From Bdellovibrionales bacterium RBG_16_40_8 (GTDB taxonomy: Bacteria; Bdellovibrionota; Bdellovibrionia; Bdellovibrionales; UBA1609), in assembly GCA_001769925.1 (NCBI GenBank), contig MEPT01000075.1:8898-17650 (forward strand): a DNA stretch of 8,753 bases, written 5' to 3'. The position numbers and the translations under genes were made by a program. Positions 5,921 to 8,753 of the stretch are shown here, one piece after another. The notes under the pieces were generated by a model. That model was not told the DNA's origin, did not search any database, and worked only from the letters and a program-made list of their open reading frames with translations. Within the stretch, counting starts at the first letter, position 1. Each line of letters begins with the position of its first letter.

Positions 5921-5926
5921 TTTTAA

Positions 5927-7171
5927 GTGAAGCAAAATATGTTTATGAAAGGTGTTAGCAATAACCTTCTCATTTTTGAATCCGGCTTGCAATTATCTCG
6001 CGAATACTGGCTAAAAGATTTCATTGATTTGGGTTACAATTTATTTTTGGCTCAGCCATGGCCGATTACTTGGGAACATCCATATATTACAAAATATCTC
6101 AAAATTCAGTTTAATCCTTGGACACCAGAAGAACAAACTAAACTACTAAAGTTTATATCAGAAAATAAGATACATGGGATAATTTGCTTGAATGAAGGAA
6201 CAGTCCCATTTGCATCTGACATTATTGAGGCGCTTGGATTACCTCGCTTCAGTGGCGAAAATATCAGAAATTTAAGAAACAAAAAATTAATGAGACAAAA
6301 GCTCTTTAACTCTGGCATTTTGCAGCCTCAATTTATTTACGTTGATGACATTACAACTTTCGAAAGAAATACCATTAAATATCCTGCGGTAGTTAAACCA
6401 GCGGAAATGATGGCTAGTTTGGGTGTAAAATTAGTAAATAGTGATGATGAACTTGCAAAGGCAATTACTGCTGCTCAAAATGTTGATTTTAATGGCGAGA
6501 ATTTACGAAACCACTATGGGTTTGATAAAGGTGTTTTAATCGAGTCCTATCTCAAAGGTAAAGAATTAAGCATTGAAACATTTGTACAAAATGGAAAGGT
6601 GATTGATTTTTTTATAACTCAAAAATTCAAATGTGCAGAACCTTATTTTGATGAGATCGGGCATTTAGCGAATCCACAAATCTCAAACTCCCAGTTTGTA
6701 GCTATAAGAGAATTTATAAATCTACTTCATAAGAATCTTAGTATTTTAAATGCAATCACTCATACAGAAGTTAAAATTGATGGTGATCAGGTAGGCTTAA
6801 TAGAAATTGGATGTCGTCCTGGTGGGGACTTAATTCCCTTAATACATAAATACTCTGCTTCAGTTTCATTTGCAGAGGTTGCTGCAAAAATTAATATGGG
6901 TATTCAAGTTGACCACAATTGGCTGCCTATAGAACAGCGCAAAGAAGTTGCAGTGTTCTTTCCTCATGATGGTGCGGCCTTTACTACAACAAGATCTGAA
7001 TTAGAGGCTCAATTAGTTGATACTCAAATTTATCAATTTATTTTTAATAAAAACAAGGAACCTATTAACGATGGGCTAGCAACATCAAGAAAAGGTCAAG
7101 TCGTATTCAGTCACTTTCATTCTACTGAAGATATTTTAAATAAATTGGTTTTTATGTCCGGTGGTATTTAA
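5927..7171 (+). CDS. ATP-grasp carboxylate-amine ligase, small-molecule or dipeptide type
   Basis: A 414-residue soluble enzyme (GTG start) expected to activate a carboxylate as acyl phosphate with ATP and join it to an amine. The N-terminal half has a PurK/BacD-like pre-ATP-grasp domain (about 1-110), including GIICLNEGTVPFA at 84-96. The ATP-grasp fold follows: RNKKLMRQKL at about 117-126, YPAVVKPAEMMASLGV with the nucleotide-binding lysine near 157, and IESYLKGKELSIETF at 205-219. DEIGHLANP at 242-250 is a phrase typical of the amino-acid ligase branch; THTEVKID has the metal-binding glutamate near 281, and IEIGCRPGGD has a second near 293. In many relatives the last motif is E-x-N-x-R; here glycine or cysteine occupies the asparagine region, seen in some family members. 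A C-terminal domain of about 90 residues completes it. The stop overlaps the transporter start by one base (TAATG). The substrate cannot be predicted. It looks more AT-rich than the mur genes. Confidence 0.85.
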   Translation: MKQNMFMKGVSNNLLIFESGLQLSREYWLKDFIDLGYNLFLAQPWPITWEHPYITKYLKIQFNPWTPEEQTKLLKFISENKIHGIICLNEGTVPFASDIIEALGLPRFSGENIRNLRNKKLMRQKLFNSGILQPQFIYVDDITTFERNTIKYPAVVKPAEMMASLGVKLVNSDDELAKAITAAQNVDFNGENLRNHYGFDKGVLIESYLKGKELSIETFVQNGKVIDFFITQKFKCAEPYFDEIGHLANPQISNSQFVAIREFINLLHKNLSILNAITHTEVKIDGDQVGLIEIGCRPGGDLIPLIHKYSASVSFAEVAAKINMGIQVDHNWLPIEQRKEVAVFFPHDGAAFTTTRSELEAQLVDTQIYQFIFNKNKEPINDGLATSRKGQVVFSHFHSTEDILNKLVFMSGGI

Positions 7172-8262
7172 TGAAATTGCGATTGTCACTTGCTAATTTT
7201 TTGCAGGTTTTTCCTTTTTGTTTGGTGCTAGTTCATGGTGTTTTTTTACGAGGCGGCCTTAACAACGAATACCATTGGGCAATCGTGTTTTCAATGGGGC
7301 TTTACTCTGCCCTTCAAGTTGGTGGTGTTTGGTTGATATCTTGGATGCCAAGAAGAGTTTTGACTGAAACCTATTTTTGGAATGCCTTAAGAGTATTGGG
7401 TGGTGTTTTCTATTTAGTCGATAATTCTTTTTTAATAATTTTAGGTGCAGGATTAATTGGTTTATCACAAGCACTTTTTTATCGTTTCAGCCGTCAAATG
7501 GTTAGTAACTTTTGGAAGAGCAATCAGACTGAAGTTGATCAAGTTTATACGCTTATGGCATTAGCGCTAAATATCGCCTTTCTAATTTTGCCAGTAACCG
7601 GGGCTGCTCTTATTAAATACTTTTCGACATCAATTCTAATGGGAGTGGCAATTCTTTTTTCAATTGCTGGAGTCCTACTGATAAAAGGCGCACAAGATCA
7701 TTGGCGAGGCGATTGTCAAAACAATGAAGATCATGTTGTTCAATCAAAGAACTCAAATGAAGTTATCTCGGAAACTAAACTGAATTTACGAGAGGTATTT
7801 GAAGATTTATTTTATTTAGGAAGCTTTGTAATACCATACGGTATCATGGTGGCATTGATTCCTCTTAAAACTAAAGCTTCAGGAATGAGTATTGATACTA
7901 ATGGTAAGCTTTTTAGTTTAAATGCCTTTGTAGTGATTTCAGTTCTAATCATAAAATCGTTCTTTGCAAAGGCGAGCCTTTCCAAACTTGATTTAACAAA
8001 GAGCCTAAGCTCGATGAGTTTTATTTCTTGGATATTGGTAATTTTATCTGGGTTAGCTCCCCTAAATTGGTTGGTGTTAGCCTTTGTGGTATGGAGTCTA
8101 TTTGAAGCTCTTCAATTGCCTACAATTGAAAGACACATCTTTTCCAATCGATCCTATTCGTCAAAATGGGTAGACAGAATACTTGTTATTGATGCTCTTG
8201 GCAGCTTTGCTGCACCTTTATTTGCGTCCATGTTGATTTCATTGCAAGGAGGCATATTTTGA
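7171..8262 (+). CDS. MFS-like multi-span membrane transporter, probable exporter
   Basis: A 363-residue integral membrane protein with about ten to eleven hydrophobic segments. They include about residues 5-25, 34-55, 67-85, 90-108, 126-148, 150-170, 212-232, 245-265, 283-318 and 335-358. A hydrophilic loop with many charged and polar residues lies at about 172-205. Two bundles of about six and five segments split by that loop resemble the major facilitator layout, at the short end of the usual 380-420 residues. I see no clear MFS signature such as the loop 2-3 motif, so the family is a best guess. It is translationally coupled on both sides: ATG 7171 overlaps the ATP-grasp stop, and its own TGA lies inside the next gene's TTG start. 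Export of the ligase product is inferred from this context; uptake of a substrate is the alternative. Confidence 0.75.
   Translation: MKLRLSLANFLQVFPFCLVLVHGVFLRGGLNNEYHWAIVFSMGLYSALQVGGVWLISWMPRRVLTETYFWNALRVLGGVFYLVDNSFLIILGAGLIGLSQALFYRFSRQMVSNFWKSNQTEVDQVYTLMALALNIAFLILPVTGAALIKYFSTSILMGVAILFSIAGVLLIKGAQDHWRGDCQNNEDHVVQSKNSNEVISETKLNLREVFEDLFYLGSFVIPYGIMVALIPLKTKASGMSIDTNGKLFSLNAFVVISVLIIKSFFAKASLSKLDLTKSLSSMSFISWILVILSGLAPLNWLVLAFVVWSLFEALQLPTIERHIFSNRSYSSKWVDRILVIDALGSFAAPLFASMLISLQGGIF
8246..8252 (+). promoter_or_regulatory. ribosome binding site deciding a TTG start
   Basis: AAGGAGG lies inside the end of the transporter gene, six bases before TTG 8259. No ATG or GTG in this frame is similarly placed. 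Confidence 0.75.
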
Positions 8263-8753
8263 AAACAGAGTCGCTTATAATTAGTGATTGGTATGAAGTA
8301 AACGAGGTGGCTCCCAACGTATTTTGGATAAAAGAACCTGGCTTTGTAAGCTTTTATCTATTTAAAAATCGCAATCAGGGGCTATTTATAGATAGCGGAT
8401 TGGGTTTGAGTGAAAAAGCATTTAGCGATTTACTAAGTCATTTCGGCATTCAGAAATTCGATGTTATTTGCACGCACGCTCACGCAGATCACATAGGGCT
8501 AAATAGTTTTGCATCTAGTTGTAAACTTTCAAAAACGGAGTGGAAAAAGTACCTCTTGCAAAATGAAAATAAACAACTCGACTATTTTTTGGAGATGCTT
8601 GCTGCAACAAAATCAATGCCTTCAATTTTAAATGAAGCAGGCAATAAAGTTGTCGGCAATTTAGCTTGGAGGCCCAGTGGCTATTTGAAGCAAGGTGATA
8701 TTTATCGTTACCATGAATGGTCTTTTGAAATATTTCAGGCCCCAGGCCATACC
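8259..8753 (+). CDS. metallo-beta-lactamase-fold hydrolase, 5' part
   Basis: The frame is open from TTG 8259 to the window edge: 165 codons with the C-terminus outside. It opens with the beta-strands usual for this fold (NVFWIKEPGFVSFYLF at about 20-35, LFIDSGLG at 42-49). The metal-binding motif THAHADHIG follows, with H73, H75, D77 and H78, and then GHT at the very end, whose H164 is the next zinc ligand. The aspartate in IDSG is conserved in the family. No signal peptide is seen, so it is probably cytoplasmic and of the glyoxalase II-like general hydrolase group rather than a secreted beta-lactamase. TTGA overlaps the transporter stop by four bases. In an operon with an ATP-grasp ligase and a transporter it may cleave or mature the product, or give self-protection. 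Substrate unknown. Confidence 0.88.
   Translation, partial: MKTESLIISDWYEVNEVAPNVFWIKEPGFVSFYLFKNRNQGLFIDSGLGLSEKAFSDLLSHFGIQKFDVICTHAHADHIGLNSFASSCKLSKTEWKKYLLQNENKQLDYFLEMLAATKSMPSILNEAGNKVVGNLAWRPSGYLKQGDIYRYHEWSFEIFQAPGHT

Larger units (their letters stand above)
5357..5926 (+). other. 570-base intergenic gap between the polysaccharide locus and the ATP-grasp operon
   Basis: I see no intact gene on either strand. The stretch holds a hairpin right after the small membrane protein gene (5360-5377), a second hairpin (5430-5450), a probable transposase stump (5471-5596), two long-spaced inverted-repeat pairs (5605-5726 and 5765-5916), a short dyad (5849-5863) and the ATP-grasp ribosome binding site (5917-5920). 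The promoter of the downstream operon must lie here, because the gap breaks the otherwise overlapping gene order, but I cannot pick a convincing -35/-10 pair. Parts of 5630-5760 carry nothing I recognise. Confidence 0.7.

Noticed and set aside
5357..5926. CRISPR array, tRNA or known riboswitch in the gap
   Set aside because: No regularly spaced direct repeats, no tRNA cloverleaf or T-loop sequence, and no riboswitch core I recognise.
7259..7474. Open frame on the - strand inside the transporter gene
   Set aside because: It is opposite clear membrane segments of a coupled operon gene and has no start signal.

Overview
The window looks like the chromosome of an AT-rich Gram-negative bacterium. 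It holds peptidoglycan genes (murC, murB), an outer-membrane beta-barrel with a signal peptide, and a membrane polysaccharide synthase. A murC-murB pair with a short, type II-like MurB and the wording of the MurC motifs would fit a Bdellovibrio-like or other deltaproteobacterial lineage. That is an impression from memory, not a database result. Every gene I can support lies on the + strand.

Region 1 (2-1730) is the end of a division and cell wall (dcw) cluster: the 3' part of murC, then complete murB, which overlaps murC by about 47 bases. The usual next genes (ftsQ, ftsA, ftsZ or ddl) are absent here.

Region 2 (1732-5356) reads as a compact exopolysaccharide locus resembling a reduced pga (poly-N-acetylglucosamine) set. 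It has an outer-membrane barrel protein, a broken polysaccharide deacetylase, a RecA/KaiC-fold protein without a recognisable P-loop, a processive family 2 glycosyltransferase with all catalytic motifs, and a 64-residue single-span membrane protein in the position where pgaD sits next to pgaC. The likely scheme is synthesis and inner-membrane translocation by the glycosyltransferase (perhaps with the small protein) and export through the barrel. The deacetylase step has been lost at this locus.

Region 3 (5357-5926) is a 570-base gap. It holds what looks like the N-terminal stump of an IS110-type transposase with a ribosome binding site but an ATA in place of the start codon. It also holds two widely spaced inverted-repeat pairs and a short dyad just upstream of the next gene.

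Region 4 (5927-8753, runs off the end) is a tightly coupled three-gene operon: an ATP-grasp ligase, an MFS-like membrane transporter and a metallo-beta-lactamase-fold hydrolase (partial, TTG start). The stop/start overlaps are 1 and 4 bases. The combination suggests making, exporting and processing (or detoxifying) a small amide or peptide-like metabolite. The product cannot be read from the sequence. By eye this region is more AT-rich than the mur genes, which may mean it was acquired.
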